A DNA stretch of 64,000 nucleotides from E44-bin32 sp034430595 (GTDB lineage: Bacteria; Chloroflexota; Anaerolineae; Anaerolineales; E44-bin32), in contig DAOUEL010000027.1 of the NCBI GenBank assembly GCA_034430595.1, positions 1 to 64,000 on the forward strand, in the 5' to 3' direction. This document shows positions 8,157 through 17,095 of the stretch, one piece after another (position 1 is the stretch's first letter; every line of letters begins with the position of its first letter). The position numbers and the translations under genes were made by a program. The notes beneath the pieces were generated by a model, which worked only from the letters and a program-made list of their open reading frames with translations, did not search any database and was not told where the DNA came from.

Positions 8157-8675
8157 CTAGAGTTGGTGCCGGACAATCGTACAGCCGTAGCCCGGGGTCT
8201 CCTGAGGGTCTGGCAGGGCTCCCGCGAGCAAAGCCCGGATTGCGGCGCCGAGGTAGTGCTGTTCTGGCTCACGTTTCCGGAAGGTCGTGTCATCCAGGGC
8301 TCCCATGTAGCGCAGAATCCCCTTCCGATCGATGACGAAGAAATGAGGAGTCGTTTGCGCACCGTACAGGTCAGCCACGGCGTGACTTTCATCGTGAAGG
8401 ACAACCGTCAGGCCGCGCGCCTCGGCTGCCTCACGCAAATTATCCCGATCTTCATTCTCGTTTGAGGCAATCGCCCACAGATCCACCCTGTCACCCCATT
8501 CCCTGCGCAGCATCTGGAGTTGTTCATCTGCACGCTCTGACCATGGGCATTCGGCCGACCAGAAGTTCAGCACGAGCAGTCTGCCATGCGCCTGGGCCGG
8601 GTTGTGCAGCTCACCATCCAGGTCCTCGAGTTCAAATACGGGAGCGGGATCGTTCACGCGGGCTACGGAATCCAC
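8157..8675 (-). CDS. TlpA/AhpC-like redoxin with single active-site cysteine
   Basis: A thioredoxin-fold protein of about 172 residues: VNDPAPVFELEDLDGE, then LLVLNFWSAECPWSERADEQL, then AQTTPHFFVIDRKG with the cis-Pro, then an RYMGALDD tail. The active site reads CPWS, so the second cysteine of a CXXC pair is missing. This resembles a monothiol or one-Cys redoxin rather than a disulfide reductase. The start is uncertain: a GTG at 8675 has GGAGG 12 nt upstream and overlaps the preceding gene's stop. The upstream propeller gene is probably co-transcribed. Confidence 0.75.
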   Translation of the reverse strand: MDSVARVNDPAPVFELEDLDGELHNPAQAHGRLLVLNFWSAECPWSERADEQLQMLRREWGDRVDLWAIASNENEDRDNLREAAEARGLTVVLHDESHAVADLYGAQTTPHFFVIDRKGILRYMGALDDTTFRKREPEQHYLGAAIRALLAGALPDPQETPGYGCTIVRHQL

Positions 8676-10084
8676 TGCGGTAAATAACCTCCTGACACGA
8701 GCAGGGCGGCCTCCATCGTGTCCAAATCCAGCCACCAGATTTCAGGTTCATGCGCTAGGTTCGAAGAATCACGCCGCATGTAGGCCAGATGTACAGAGTC
8801 GGGGTTCCAGCTTATCGACGAATACGTGTAATTGGGTTGAGCGGTGAGCATCCGGCTGCTGTTACCGGCGAGATCGGACAACCATAGCTGCCGGCCGGGA
8901 GTCCAGCGGGCTGAATCCAGGTATTTTCGAGCGAAGGCGAGTTGTTCGCCATTCGGGCTGAAGACGGGCGAGGCGTCCTCCACCTGCACCGAATCCCCGG
9001 GGGAGATGTCCTGCGTTCCGCCGGTCGTCACATCGGTTTGATACAGGTGGCTGTAATATCCCGCATCGTTCGGCGCTTCGCCCTCATCACCCGCCGGAGG
9101 CAATAAAACGATCTCTGGGTAAACGAGGCGCGTGCCGTCTGGAGACCAGCTCCCAACGGCACCCAGGCTGTTGGGGACATAAGTAAAGGGCGACGGGGCT
9201 GGCCCTTGATCAAAGGTGAGCAGCGCGGTCGCTTTCAACTGCTCATCGTAATACGTCAGCCAACCCTGCGGCGACCACGCCGGGTCGCGCGCATCATGAT
9301 CGGAGGGGCTGACCGGAAGCAGGATTGAATCCCCCGTCAATGCCAGCGCCCAGACCCGGGAGCTCTCGGGCATTGTCCGGCCTCCGCTGCCGATGTTGAA
9401 GCTCTGCTCGGTAAAGGCCAGCCACCTGTCGTCCGGCGAAAGGGCTGGAGTGCTGCAGCGCACCTCTCCGGTACATTCATGGATCAGTACTTCCTCGCCT
9501 GTGATCAAATCCAGCGTATACAGGTTCTGCTGGCCGCTTTCCGCGGTCATGCTGAAGGCGACCTGCGTTCCACTGGCCGAGAGGCTGTAGTCGAGAACGC
9601 CTGTCTCATAAAAAGTCAACTGGATGGCGCCCGTATTCGCACCCGGCACGATGGTGTAGAGGTTGGCATGGCCATCTGCCGGCCAGAGGTACAGTACGCG
9701 TGGCGGACCGACCTGGAAACGCCAGACTCTCGAGCGCATCGTGGGCACAGGAAATCGGGCGAGCGCACCTGCACGCAGCCGAACCGTGACCCCGGTATTC
9801 GCCGGCCAGGGTCCGCCTGGCGTAAAAACCAGCTCATCTCCCTCCCAACTGAATTGGCCCGCCAGCGCGGGGTCGGTCGAGAAATGCGCTTCCACTGAGT
9901 CATGGTTCATGGGGCGATTGAAACGAAGGTGAATGGTGGAAGTGGAGGGAATCGCCAGCGCGCCGTCTTCCGGCCGTACCTCGTTGACGTTCGGTGCCAG
10001 CAGAACTGCAGCCAGGAGCAGGCCGATTAAAAAACCTACCACAATCAACGCGAGCGGGGGAATACGGGCCAGGAGTTTCAGCAT
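8663..10084 (-). CDS. Membrane-anchored protein with Ig-like and TolB-type beta-propeller domains
   Basis: A 473-residue protein. An N-terminal transmembrane anchor or uncleaved signal (LALIVVGFLIGLLLAAVLLA) is followed by a Big_5-like Ig domain (NEVRPEDGALAIPSTSTIHLRFNRPM, residues ~33-125). A TolB/WD40-like propeller fills the rest, with repeated strands such as PALSPDDRWLAFTEQ, PAWSPQGWLTYY, GSWSPDGTRLVYPE, PVFSPNGEQLAFAR and ISWNPDSVHLAYMRR. The repeats suggest extracytoplasmic binding, not catalysis; the ligand is unknown. A TATAAT box lies 9 nt before the ATG. Confidence 0.8.
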   Translation of the reverse strand: MLKLLARIPPLALIVVGFLIGLLLAAVLLAPNVNEVRPEDGALAIPSTSTIHLRFNRPMNHDSVEAHFSTDPALAGQFSWEGDELVFTPGGPWPANTGVTVRLRAGALARFPVPTMRSRVWRFQVGPPRVLYLWPADGHANLYTIVPGANTGAIQLTFYETGVLDYSLSASGTQVAFSMTAESGQQNLYTLDLITGEEVLIHECTGEVRCSTPALSPDDRWLAFTEQSFNIGSGGRTMPESSRVWALALTGDSILLPVSPSDHDARDPAWSPQGWLTYYDEQLKATALLTFDQGPAPSPFTYVPNSLGAVGSWSPDGTRLVYPEIVLLPPAGDEGEAPNDAGYYSHLYQTDVTTGGTQDISPGDSVQVEDASPVFSPNGEQLAFARKYLDSARWTPGRQLWLSDLAGNSSRMLTAQPNYTYSSISWNPDSVHLAYMRRDSSNLAHEPEIWWLDLDTMEAALLVSGGYLPQWIP

Positions 10085-10093
10085 GGTGCCAGG

Positions 10094-10099
10094 ATTATA
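10094..10099 (-). promoter_or_regulatory. -10 box, near-leaderless
   Basis: TATAAT on the minus strand, 9 nt before the ATG at 10084. No Shine-Dalgarno lies between them. Confidence 0.5.
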
Positions 10100-10164
10100 C
10101 CTGCCGGACCGGGACGGCTATCGAACCAGGAATCGGGTTGCTGATGCATTCTGGTCCACGGCGA

Positions 10165-11217
10165 TCATCCCAATTGACATTTCAGATCCTCGATCGCATC
10201 GACCGGCGTCGGGTCGATGCCGTAGGCCATTGCCAGGTAGTAGGCCGTGTAATCACCAAAATGTAGGCTGGTCCACTGCTGCGCCAATCGTGTTTCGCCT
10301 TCGGAATTAACCACATCGGTGTTAAAGCCTTCCACCATCAGCACCGAGCGGGTGACCTCAACTCGGCGCTGGTTGCGCTCATCCGTGCTAGATCCCTGCA
10401 GAAAGAGCACCATCGTGCTGCCGAAAACAGCCTCCGGCTGCATCACGCCGGCAACCATGTTGTGGTCCGCCTCCGGCAGCGCTTCAAACTGAGCCAGCGC
10501 CTTCGCTAATTCCGCAATCTGCGTTCGCCAGCGGCGCGCAACTGGGGCGAGAATGCCCGCGCCCAGGATCGTCGGCCAGCGTCCGACCAGCTGCCCGGCC
10601 ATTCGTTTGGCCGGATTGTCGCTGACAGGCGAGTCAGCCCGGATTCGTTCCTGCTGGGAGCTCATCGCTGCCAGCGCAGACAGCAGTTCGCTCTCTGGAT
10701 CCGGCAGCAATCCCAGCCTGGCCGTTAGCGCAAGGAGCAGGCCGAACGAAAAACCGACCGCCGCACGCGGCTGGCCATCGTGCTTGAACTGCCAGAATGG
10801 CCTGCTGGCAGCGCGGGCGGTTTCGCCCAGCTTTCCGCCGGTTGAAACCGCAATACAGGGCACATTCGCATCGAGCGCCATCTCGAAGGCCGAGAGTGTT
10901 TCTTCCGTATTACCGGAATGTGAGCAGGCCACGACCAACGTGTCTTGATTTAGGGCGTAAGCTGGCAAATCGTAATCCCGCCAAACGAGGAAGGGCGCGC
11001 TCGCCATGGGCGCGGCGTAGGCGGCGAGCAGGTCGGCGCCAATCGCCGAACCGCCCATCCCGGCCAGGACGACCTGGCGCACACCGGAGATATCCCCCAG
11101 CGGCAGCCGTTGCCCCAGCTGCCAGGCTTGCTCCAACTGACCGGGCAGTGCCTCGATCTCAGCCAGCATCCCGGCCGGATCACAGGCTTTGAAATGATCT
11201 AGATCGTCCAGTTTCAT
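10165..11217 (-). CDS. Bifunctional phosphoglucose/phosphomannose isomerase
   Basis: A 350-residue SIS-domain protein of the bifunctional PGI/PMI family, interconverting glucose-6-P or mannose-6-P with fructose-6-P. The first SIS domain has GMGGSAIGADLLAAY and the sugar-phosphate loop ACSHSGNTEETL. A second SIS-like half follows (PTILGAGILAPVARRWRTQIAEL) with the catalytic-region EADHNMVAG and the C-terminal TPVDAIEDLKCQLG. The start at 11217 follows GGAGGGAAC and overlaps the end of rsmI. Confidence 0.9.
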   Translation of the reverse strand: MKLDDLDHFKACDPAGMLAEIEALPGQLEQAWQLGQRLPLGDISGVRQVVLAGMGGSAIGADLLAAYAAPMASAPFLVWRDYDLPAYALNQDTLVVACSHSGNTEETLSAFEMALDANVPCIAVSTGGKLGETARAASRPFWQFKHDGQPRAAVGFSFGLLLALTARLGLLPDPESELLSALAAMSSQQERIRADSPVSDNPAKRMAGQLVGRWPTILGAGILAPVARRWRTQIAELAKALAQFEALPEADHNMVAGVMQPEAVFGSTMVLFLQGSSTDERNQRRVEVTRSVLMVEGFNTDVVNSEGETRLAQQWTSLHFGDYTAYYLAMAYGIDPTPVDAIEDLKCQLG

Positions 11218-12035
11218 GTTCCCTCCAGACCCAGGCGGTAAACATCGTTCCTCGGCCATCCACTTTCCTCGGCCACCTTGCGGGCAGCGTCGGCATGGCT
11301 CAGCCCCTGTTTGACAACCTCCTGCAGGCGGTCGCGCACTTTCCGCTCGGGCCATGCTGCCTCCGCTAGTGGCGGCCCGAGCAGCAGGGTATATTCCCCG
11401 CGCGGGGACCCGGCCGTGATCGCCTGCCGTACTTCAGCAATCGATCCACGCAGGAATTGTTCGTGGATCTTGGTCAGCTCGCGTGCAACCGCTATCGGGC
11501 GCTCGCCGCCCAGGATGGTTTCCATCTCAACCAGGCTAGCCCGAACCCGGTGCGGTACTTCGAAAAGAATTACGGTTCGCGCCTCACCCCGCAGGCTTTC
11601 GAACAGTGCCCGCCGTTCGGCAGTCTTGCGAGGCACATAACCGAGAAATACGAAGCTGTCGGTCGGCAGACCCGAGGCGATCAACGCCGCCACTGGCGCC
11701 GCCGGTCCGGGCACCGGGATGACCTCGATGCCATGCTGAATGGCGCTCCCCACCAGTTCATAGCCGGGGTCGGAAAGCCCGGGCGTTCCTGCGTCGGAGA
11801 CCAGCGCTACGTCGCCCGAGGCGAGCGCCTTGAGCAGTGCATCCTCGCGCTCTTCCTTGTTATGTTCGTGATAACTGATGGTGGGGGTGTTGATCTCGTA
11901 TTTTGCCAGCAGCTTTCGAGTGCGGCGCGTATCCTCGGCCGCGATCAACGGCACCTCGCGCAGGATGCGCAGCGCTCGCAGCGTTATGTCTTCCAGATTG
12001 CCAATTGGCGTTGCGACGAGGTAAAGCTTGCCCAC
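11214..12035 (-). CDS. rsmI: 16S rRNA (cytidine(1402)-2'-O)-methyltransferase
   Basis: A SAM-dependent enzyme that 2'-O-methylates C1402 in the 16S decoding centre. The 273-residue protein shows the family signature LYLVATPIGNLEDITLRAL, AEDTRRTRKLL, the SDAGTPGLSDPG loop, VPVPGPAAPVAALIASGLPTD and the FEVPHRV segment. It begins with GTG at 12035. A TACAAT box ends 6 nt before that codon, suggesting a leaderless mRNA. The isomerase gene overlaps its 3' end. Confidence 0.95.
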   Translation of the reverse strand: MGKLYLVATPIGNLEDITLRALRILREVPLIAAEDTRRTRKLLAKYEINTPTISYHEHNKEEREDALLKALASGDVALVSDAGTPGLSDPGYELVGSAIQHGIEVIPVPGPAAPVAALIASGLPTDSFVFLGYVPRKTAERRALFESLRGEARTVILFEVPHRVRASLVEMETILGGERPIAVARELTKIHEQFLRGSIAEVRQAITAGSPRGEYTLLLGPPLAEAAWPERKVRDRLQEVVKQGLSHADAARKVAEESGWPRNDVYRLGLEGT

Positions 12036-12041
12036 GGCGCT

Positions 12042-12047
12042 ATTGTA
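12042..12047 (-). promoter_or_regulatory. -10 box of rsmI, probably leaderless
   Basis: TACAAT on the minus strand, 6 nt before the GTG at 12035. The -35 match is weak. Confidence 0.5.
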
Positions 12048-12059
12048 GCAGAGCCGCCC

Positions 12060-12683
12060 TTAGTCGATGCGACGTACCGGCTGGCGCAGGACCGTCTTCA
12101 ACTTGTCGGGCGCCGTCCGGCGCGGGTCGCTCAGGTAGATCTCATGGTGTCTTCCCGCTTCGACCAGGCTGTTGGCCGGCAGAAATTCCTCGTGCAGCTT
12201 GAGCAGCGTCGGTCCCTCCTCAGCGTAGGGTCCGATGTGCAGGATCTGCACCGAAAGACCCTCACAATAGGTCTCCAGCCGCATGAGAGGCAGCGCCGGC
12301 AGGTCTTTCTTGGTTCCAGCCTGTTCAACCACCGTGGCGTAGAGCTCAGGAGTGATCCACTCCGGCAGGTGGATCATAGCCGTCCACTTCCAGCTATCTT
12401 TATCCAGCTTGCGGTGGAACGCGTCAGGCGAATCCGCCCACCACAGGCCCTCCAGCGGTGCGACGACGAAGTCCTTCTTGAGCTGCGTCTTGCAGCTGAA
12501 CTTCAAGCCGTAAGCTACGGCGTACAATGCCTGGATTGCATCCACATAGCTCTGGGCGGTATTCGGATTGCCCTCTCCGTCAATCATCAGGAAGGTGAAC
12601 TCGGGCACATCGACAATTTCGAAGTCCTTGCGGCCAGGGTTGTAGAACGGTTTCCAATTACGCTTGAGATCTGTCTTCTCCAT
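12060..12683 (-). CDS. GyrI-like small-molecule-binding domain protein
   Basis: A 207-residue stand-alone GyrI-like/SOUL-type ligand-binding protein. Recognisable segments are FEIVDVPEFTFLMIDGEGNPN, a central LYAVAYGLKFSCK, GLWWADSP, WKWTAMIHLPEWIT and the C-terminal GRHHEIYLSDPRRTAPDKLKT. The family includes multidrug-binding domains of transcription regulators. The ATG at 12683 lies inside the 3' end of padR (26-nt overlap), so the two are co-translated. This suggests the pair senses and responds to a lipophilic compound; that is inference. Confidence 0.85.
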   Translation of the reverse strand: MEKTDLKRNWKPFYNPGRKDFEIVDVPEFTFLMIDGEGNPNTAQSYVDAIQALYAVAYGLKFSCKTQLKKDFVVAPLEGLWWADSPDAFHRKLDKDSWKWTAMIHLPEWITPELYATVVEQAGTKKDLPALPLMRLETYCEGLSVQILHIGPYAEEGPTLLKLHEEFLPANSLVEAGRHHEIYLSDPRRTAPDKLKTVLRQPVRRID

Positions 12684-13227
12684 TTTCTTCCTCCAGTCGC
12701 GCACGAAATGTGCGTACCCATTCTCGTTCGGCGTCCAGCAGCGCCTGGCTGTATTCGAACATCCCCTGCACGAAGTAAGGCAGTTCCCCGAGCTGGCGGC
12801 GGTCTTCCAACCAGGACTGCTCACGCAGGTCGAGCCCGGTCAGATAGCGGTCGAGGTCTTCCAGCACCTGGTCTCGCTCAAGAAGCGGCAGGTTTGCCAG
12901 TCCCAGCAGAAATACCGGTGGAGCTGGCTGCGGGTTGGCAAGCGCCTCGTGCACCCCGCTCCTGAGCGCCCGGCTTCCCTCCGGCAGGATGGAGTAGACG
13001 ACACGCGTCTTCCCGGCCCCACGATGCGGCTTTTCCTCACCCCGGACCAGCCCCTTGCGCTCGAGCTTACGCAGCAGGTAGTAGATCGAGGAGAAGCCGA
13101 CCTCGGTCCAGTTGCGCATGCCGCGCGCCTCGATCACACCTTCGATCTCGTAGCCATAGCGGTCCTGTTCGGCGACCAGGCTCAGCAAGGCTAGCTCGGC
13201 CGGGGTGAGTCCAATTTGATTACCCAT
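12658..13227 (-). CDS. PadR-family transcriptional regulator
   Basis: A 189-residue repressor-type protein. The N-terminal winged helix (LTPAELALLSLVAEQDRYGYEIEGVIEARG, then FSSIYYLLRKLERKGLVRG and TRVVYSILPEG) is typical of PadR. The C-terminal ~80 residues form a helical dimerisation region. A 30-bp perfect palindrome (13224-13253) overlaps its start codon and is the obvious candidate operator for autoregulation. It shares a transcript with the GyrI-like gene. Confidence 0.92.
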   Translation of the reverse strand: MGNQIGLTPAELALLSLVAEQDRYGYEIEGVIEARGMRNWTEVGFSSIYYLLRKLERKGLVRGEEKPHRGAGKTRVVYSILPEGSRALRSGVHEALANPQPAPPVFLLGLANLPLLERDQVLEDLDRYLTGLDLREQSWLEDRRQLGELPYFVQGMFEYSQALLDAEREWVRTFRARLEEENGEDRSQA

Positions 13228-13253
13228 GATATTCTAGTACTAGAATATCATGG
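13224..13253. promoter_or_regulatory. 30-bp perfect palindrome over the padR start (putative operator)
   Basis: The two 15-nt arms are exact reverse complements about the centre between 13238 and 13239; the core is TTCTAGTACTAGAA. It contains the padR ATG at 13225-13227 and a TAGAAT box in each orientation. A PadR dimer bound here would block transcription and initiation. Confidence 0.7.
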
Positions 13254-13277
13254 AAAAGGACGGCTTACAAGCTTCAA

Positions 13278-13307
13278 TTGACAGCCCTTTTCGAGGCATG
13301 GTAAACT
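13278..13307 (+). promoter_or_regulatory. Promoter of the metH riboswitch transcript
   Basis: TTGACA (13278-13283), an 18-nt spacer, then TAAACT (13302-13307). It lies about 45 nt before the SAM-I aptamer. Confidence 0.7.
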
Positions 13308-13353
13308 GACAACCTAAGTCTAGATTGCAGCGGGTGCCGCAAGGCAACCACGC

Positions 13354-13477
13354 ACTCATCGAGAGAGGCGGAGGGACCGGCCCTTTGAAGCCTCGGCAAC
13401 CATCAGCGCAGAACGATTGGCGCTGGCAGGTGCCAAGTCCGGCAGAAGACACTCCGGTGTGCTTCTGGGAGATGAGA
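13354..13477 (+). ncRNA. SAM-I (S-box) riboswitch
   Basis: The canonical S-box core is visible: P1 arm CTCATC (13355-13360), then GAGAGAGGCGGAGGGACCGG, CCTCGGCAACC, GGTGCCAAGTCC and the closing P1 arm GATGAG (13471-13476). It precedes metH and should turn transcription off when SAM is high, through the terminator at 13503-13532. Confidence 0.93.
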
Positions 13478-13502
13478 GCCAGATGTCAACGTACATCTCG
13501 GG

Positions 13503-13532
13503 CCTCTTCTCCAGGAAGAGGTTATTTTGTTT
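13503..13532 (+). terminator. Intrinsic terminator of the SAM-I riboswitch
   Basis: CCTCTTC (13503-13509) pairs with GAAGAGG (13515-13521) and is followed by TTATTTTGTTT. It is the expression platform between the aptamer and metH. Confidence 0.85.
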
Positions 13533-13572
13533 GCCTCGAGCACGCCGTAATGACGCAAAGGTGGAAGCGACC

Positions 13573-16500
13573 TTGAAAGAACGACGCTATACCAACCGGG
13601 CTTATCTTGACGCCCTCTCCCAGCGCGTGCTGGTGTACGATGGCGCGATGGGCACCAGCCTGCAGGCGCTCGAGCTCAGCCCGGAGGATTTCGGCGGTGA
13701 GCGTCTCGCCGGCTGCAACGACTATCTTGTCATCAGCAAACCCGAGGCGGTCGAGGGGGTCCACCGCTCTTTCCTCGATGTAGGAGTGGATGTGATTGAG
13801 ACCAATACCTTCCGCTCCAACCGGATCACGCTGGCCGACTTCGGGCTCGCCGATCAGGTTCACGAGATCAACCATGCCGCGGCCGCACTCGGCCGCCGCC
13901 TGGCGGACGAATACAGCACGCCTGAAGCGCCGCGCTTCGTGGCCGGATCGGTCGGGCCAAGCGGAAAGCTGCCCTCGGCCGACGATCCCGATCTTTCAAA
14001 TATCGGCTTCGATGAACTGGCTGACATCTTTCGCGAGCAGGCACTCGGCTTGATCGAAGGCGGGGTCGACCTGCTGCTGATCGAGACTTCGCAGGACATG
14101 CTGGAGGTGAAAGCGGCCATCCACGGTTTCCAACTTGCCTTCGAGTCAAGCGGGGTATGGCTACCGATCCAGGCCCAGGTCACGCTTGATACCAGCGGGC
14201 GAATGCTGCTCGGCACGGACGTCGCTGCCGCCTGGCATACGCTCGAGCGGCTCCCGATCGACGTTGTTGGCCTGAACTGCTCGACGGGGCCGGAACACAT
14301 GCGCGAACCAATCCGCTACCTCGGCGAGCACGCCACGCTGCCGGTATCCTGCATTCCAAACGCCGGCCTGCCGCTCAACGTCGACGGCCAGGCGGTCTAC
14401 CCGCTTGGCCCCGGACCCTTTGTGGACGATATGCTTGACTTCGTTGAGCAGCACCAGGTGAGCATCGTGGGCGGCTGCTGCGGCACCACACCCGAACACC
14501 TGCGCCCGCTGGTGGAAGCGCTTCACGGCCGCGCCCATCCACCCCGCCCTTCCTCGCGCGACCCTCATCTCAGTTCCGCGGTGCGAGCCGTTCCAATGCG
14601 GCAGGAACCGCGCCCGCTGCTGATCGGCGAGCGCATTAATACTCAGGGCTCACGCAAGGCTAAGCGCCTGCTGCTGGCCGAGGACTACGATGCCATCGTC
14701 GAGCTGGCTCGCGACCAGGTCGACAGCGGTGCACACGTGCTCGACCTGTGCGTGGCCCTCACCGAGCGGGCCGACGAAGCCGAGATGATGTCCGAGGTTG
14801 TCCACCGCCTGGCGCTCAGCGTCGAAGCCCCGCTCGTCATCGATACGACCGAGCCGGAAGTTATGGCCGCCGCGCTCAAAGCCAACCCCGGCCGCAGCAT
14901 GCTGAATTCGATCAACCTCGAATCCGGCCGGCAGAAGATCGAAAGCGTGCTGCCGCTGGCGCTCGAGCACGGCGCAGCCGTGATCGCACTGACCATCGAC
15001 GAAAGCGGCATGGCCAAGACCTCCGACCGCAAGCTCGAAATCGCCCGCCGCATTTTCGAGATCTGCGTCGACGAATACGGCATGAAACCGGAGGACTTGA
15101 TTTTCGACGCGCTGACCTTCACGCTTGCCACCGGCGATGCAGAGTTCATCGATTCGGCCAGCGAAACGATCGAGGGAATCCGCCGCATCAAGGCCGAATT
15201 GCCCGGCGTGCTGACTTCGCTCGGCGTCTCAAATGTGTCCTTCGGCCTCAGCCCGGCCGCTCGACCGGTGTTGAACAGCGTCATGCTTTACCACTGCGTG
15301 GCAGCCGGCCTTGACATGGCAATCGTCAACCCGGCCCACATCACGCCTTACGCCGAAATTCCGGACGAGGAGCGCGAACTGGCCGAGGATTTGATCTTCA
15401 ACCGCCGGCCGGATGCGCTGGCGCGCATGATCGAGCACTTCGAAACAATCAACCTCGATGCTGGCGAAAATATGCTCGACCCAACGCTCGAGATGTCGCC
15501 CGAAGATCGTCTACACTGGCGCATCCTGCACCGCCACAAGGAGGGTGTCGAAGCCGATATCGACGAGATACTCGCCCGCTATTCGGAGGCCGAGCGCTCA
15601 TCCGGTGCGGTGACGGTATTGAACGAGGTGCTCCTGCCGGCGATGAAGGAAGTCGGGGACCGCTTCGGTGCTGGCGAGCTGATCCTGCCCTTTGTGCTGC
15701 AGTCGGCGGAGGTGATGAAACGCGCCGTTGCACACGTGGAGGGTTTCCTCGATCGCCAGGAGGGTGTGAGCAAGGGGACGATCGTACTTGCGACGGTCTA
15801 CGGCGACGTGCACGACATCGGCAAGAACCTTGTCAAGACCATTCTCGCCAACAACGGCTACCAGGTTCACGACCTCGGCAAGCAGGTGCCAGCAACGGTG
15901 ATCATCGATAAAGCCGCCGAGATCGGGGCTGACGCCATCGGTCTGAGCGCGCTGCTCGTTAGCACCAGCAAGCAGATGCCGTTGATCGTGAACGAACTCC
16001 AGCGGCGTGGCCTTAATATTCCCGTCCTGATCGGCGGCGCGGCGATCAACCGCCGCTTCGGCCGCCGCATTCTCTTCACCGAAGGTGGCGATCCTTACGA
16101 ACCGGGGGTCTTCTACTGCAAGGATGCATTCGAAGGCCTGGACGTCATGGACCAGCTTCAGAATCCCGAACGTCGACCGGCGCTCGTCGCCGACCGGCTG
16201 GAGGAAGCCCAGCGTGAGCAGCAGCGCGAAAAGCCCCAAAAGGCGGCGGGGACCGGCCAGCGTACTCTCGCTCCGGCAGAGTTCATCCCCACAGCGCCAG
16301 CCTGGGGGCCGCACGTGGTGGGGGAGATGCCGCTCGAAGCAGTCTTTCAGCACCTGTTTAAGAACGAACTCTTCCGCCTCTCTTGGGGTGCGAAGAATAC
16401 CCACGGTGAGGAGTGGGAGAAATTGCTGGAAGATTTTGAGAACCGCCTGGTGCGCATGCAGCGCGAGGCGCTGCGAGATGGATGGCTCAACCCACGCGCA

Positions 16501-17076
16501 GTATATGGTTACTGGCCGGTTCAAGCGGAAGGCGATGAGTTAATTGTTTTTGACCCGCAGACGCTCGATCAAGGCAACCCGGTGGAACTGCTGCGCTTCA
16601 ACTTCCCGCGTCAACCGCGCGGCAATGGACTCTGCCTGGCGGATTACTTCCTGCCAGCGGATTCGGAATGCATGGATGTAGTCGCATTGCAGGTGGTCAC
16701 CGTCGGGCGAGAGGCCACCGCCAGGGTCGACAAACTGCAGGCAAGCGGCGATTACAGCGAAGCCTATTACACCCACGGCTTGGCGGTACAGACAGCCGAA
16801 GCCTGCGCCGAATACCTGCACCGCCACATCCGCCGCGAATTGGGCTTGCCCGAAGGCCAGGGTAAACGCTATTCCTGGGGCTACCCAGCCATCCCCGATC
16901 TCGAAGATCACGAGAAGGTCTTCCGGCTGCTCCCGGCCGGCGATGCGCTAGGCATGGAGCTTTCTCCCGCATATCAGCTCATACCCGAACAGTCGACGGC
17001 GGCGATCGTCGTCCACCACCCGGCGGCGACGTACTTCACGGTCGGGGTAAGCCGGGTCGATCAGCTGACCGGGTAG
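13573..17076 (+). CDS. metH: Cobalamin-dependent methionine synthase
   Basis: Transfers methyl from methyl-THF through cobalamin to homocysteine. All four modules are present in about 1167 residues. The homocysteine-binding domain (VYDGAMGTSLQ; zinc ligands GGCCGTT near 299) comes first. The pterin-binding domain follows (LLIGERINTQGSRK near 346). The B12 module carries the cobalt-ligand DVHDIGKN near 745. The C-terminal SAM-dependent reactivation domain has RYSWGYPAIPD. The frame is open upstream through the riboswitch, so the start was chosen from context: TTG at 13573 with AAAGGTGG about 8 nt upstream; GTG at 13561 is an alternative. Controlled by the SAM-I riboswitch; 19 nt separate it from the next gene. 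Confidence 0.95.
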   Translation: MKERRYTNRAYLDALSQRVLVYDGAMGTSLQALELSPEDFGGERLAGCNDYLVISKPEAVEGVHRSFLDVGVDVIETNTFRSNRITLADFGLADQVHEINHAAAALGRRLADEYSTPEAPRFVAGSVGPSGKLPSADDPDLSNIGFDELADIFREQALGLIEGGVDLLLIETSQDMLEVKAAIHGFQLAFESSGVWLPIQAQVTLDTSGRMLLGTDVAAAWHTLERLPIDVVGLNCSTGPEHMREPIRYLGEHATLPVSCIPNAGLPLNVDGQAVYPLGPGPFVDDMLDFVEQHQVSIVGGCCGTTPEHLRPLVEALHGRAHPPRPSSRDPHLSSAVRAVPMRQEPRPLLIGERINTQGSRKAKRLLLAEDYDAIVELARDQVDSGAHVLDLCVALTERADEAEMMSEVVHRLALSVEAPLVIDTTEPEVMAAALKANPGRSMLNSINLESGRQKIESVLPLALEHGAAVIALTIDESGMAKTSDRKLEIARRIFEICVDEYGMKPEDLIFDALTFTLATGDAEFIDSASETIEGIRRIKAELPGVLTSLGVSNVSFGLSPAARPVLNSVMLYHCVAAGLDMAIVNPAHITPYAEIPDEERELAEDLIFNRRPDALARMIEHFETINLDAGENMLDPTLEMSPEDRLHWRILHRHKEGVEADIDEILARYSEAERSSGAVTVLNEVLLPAMKEVGDRFGAGELILPFVLQSAEVMKRAVAHVEGFLDRQEGVSKGTIVLATVYGDVHDIGKNLVKTILANNGYQVHDLGKQVPATVIIDKAAEIGADAIGLSALLVSTSKQMPLIVNELQRRGLNIPVLIGGAAINRRFGRRILFTEGGDPYEPGVFYCKDAFEGLDVMDQLQNPERRPALVADRLEEAQREQQREKPQKAAGTGQRTLAPAEFIPTAPAWGPHVVGEMPLEAVFQHLFKNELFRLSWGAKNTHGEEWEKLLEDFENRLVRMQREALRDGWLNPRAVYGYWPVQAEGDELIVFDPQTLDQGNPVELLRFNFPRQPRGNGLCLADYFLPADSECMDVVALQVVTVGREATARVDKLQASGDYSEAYYTHGLAVQTAEACAEYLHRHIRRELGLPEGQGKRYSWGYPAIPDLEDHEKVFRLLPAGDALGMELSPAYQLIPEQSTAAIVVHHPAATYFTVGVSRVDQLTG

Positions 17077-17095
17077 GAGATATTCTGAATGAGGG

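Noticed and set aside
11457..12965. 502-codon plus-strand frame antisense to rsmI and the GyrI-like gene
   Set aside because: It is the antisense shadow of two well-supported genes, and its residues match no family.
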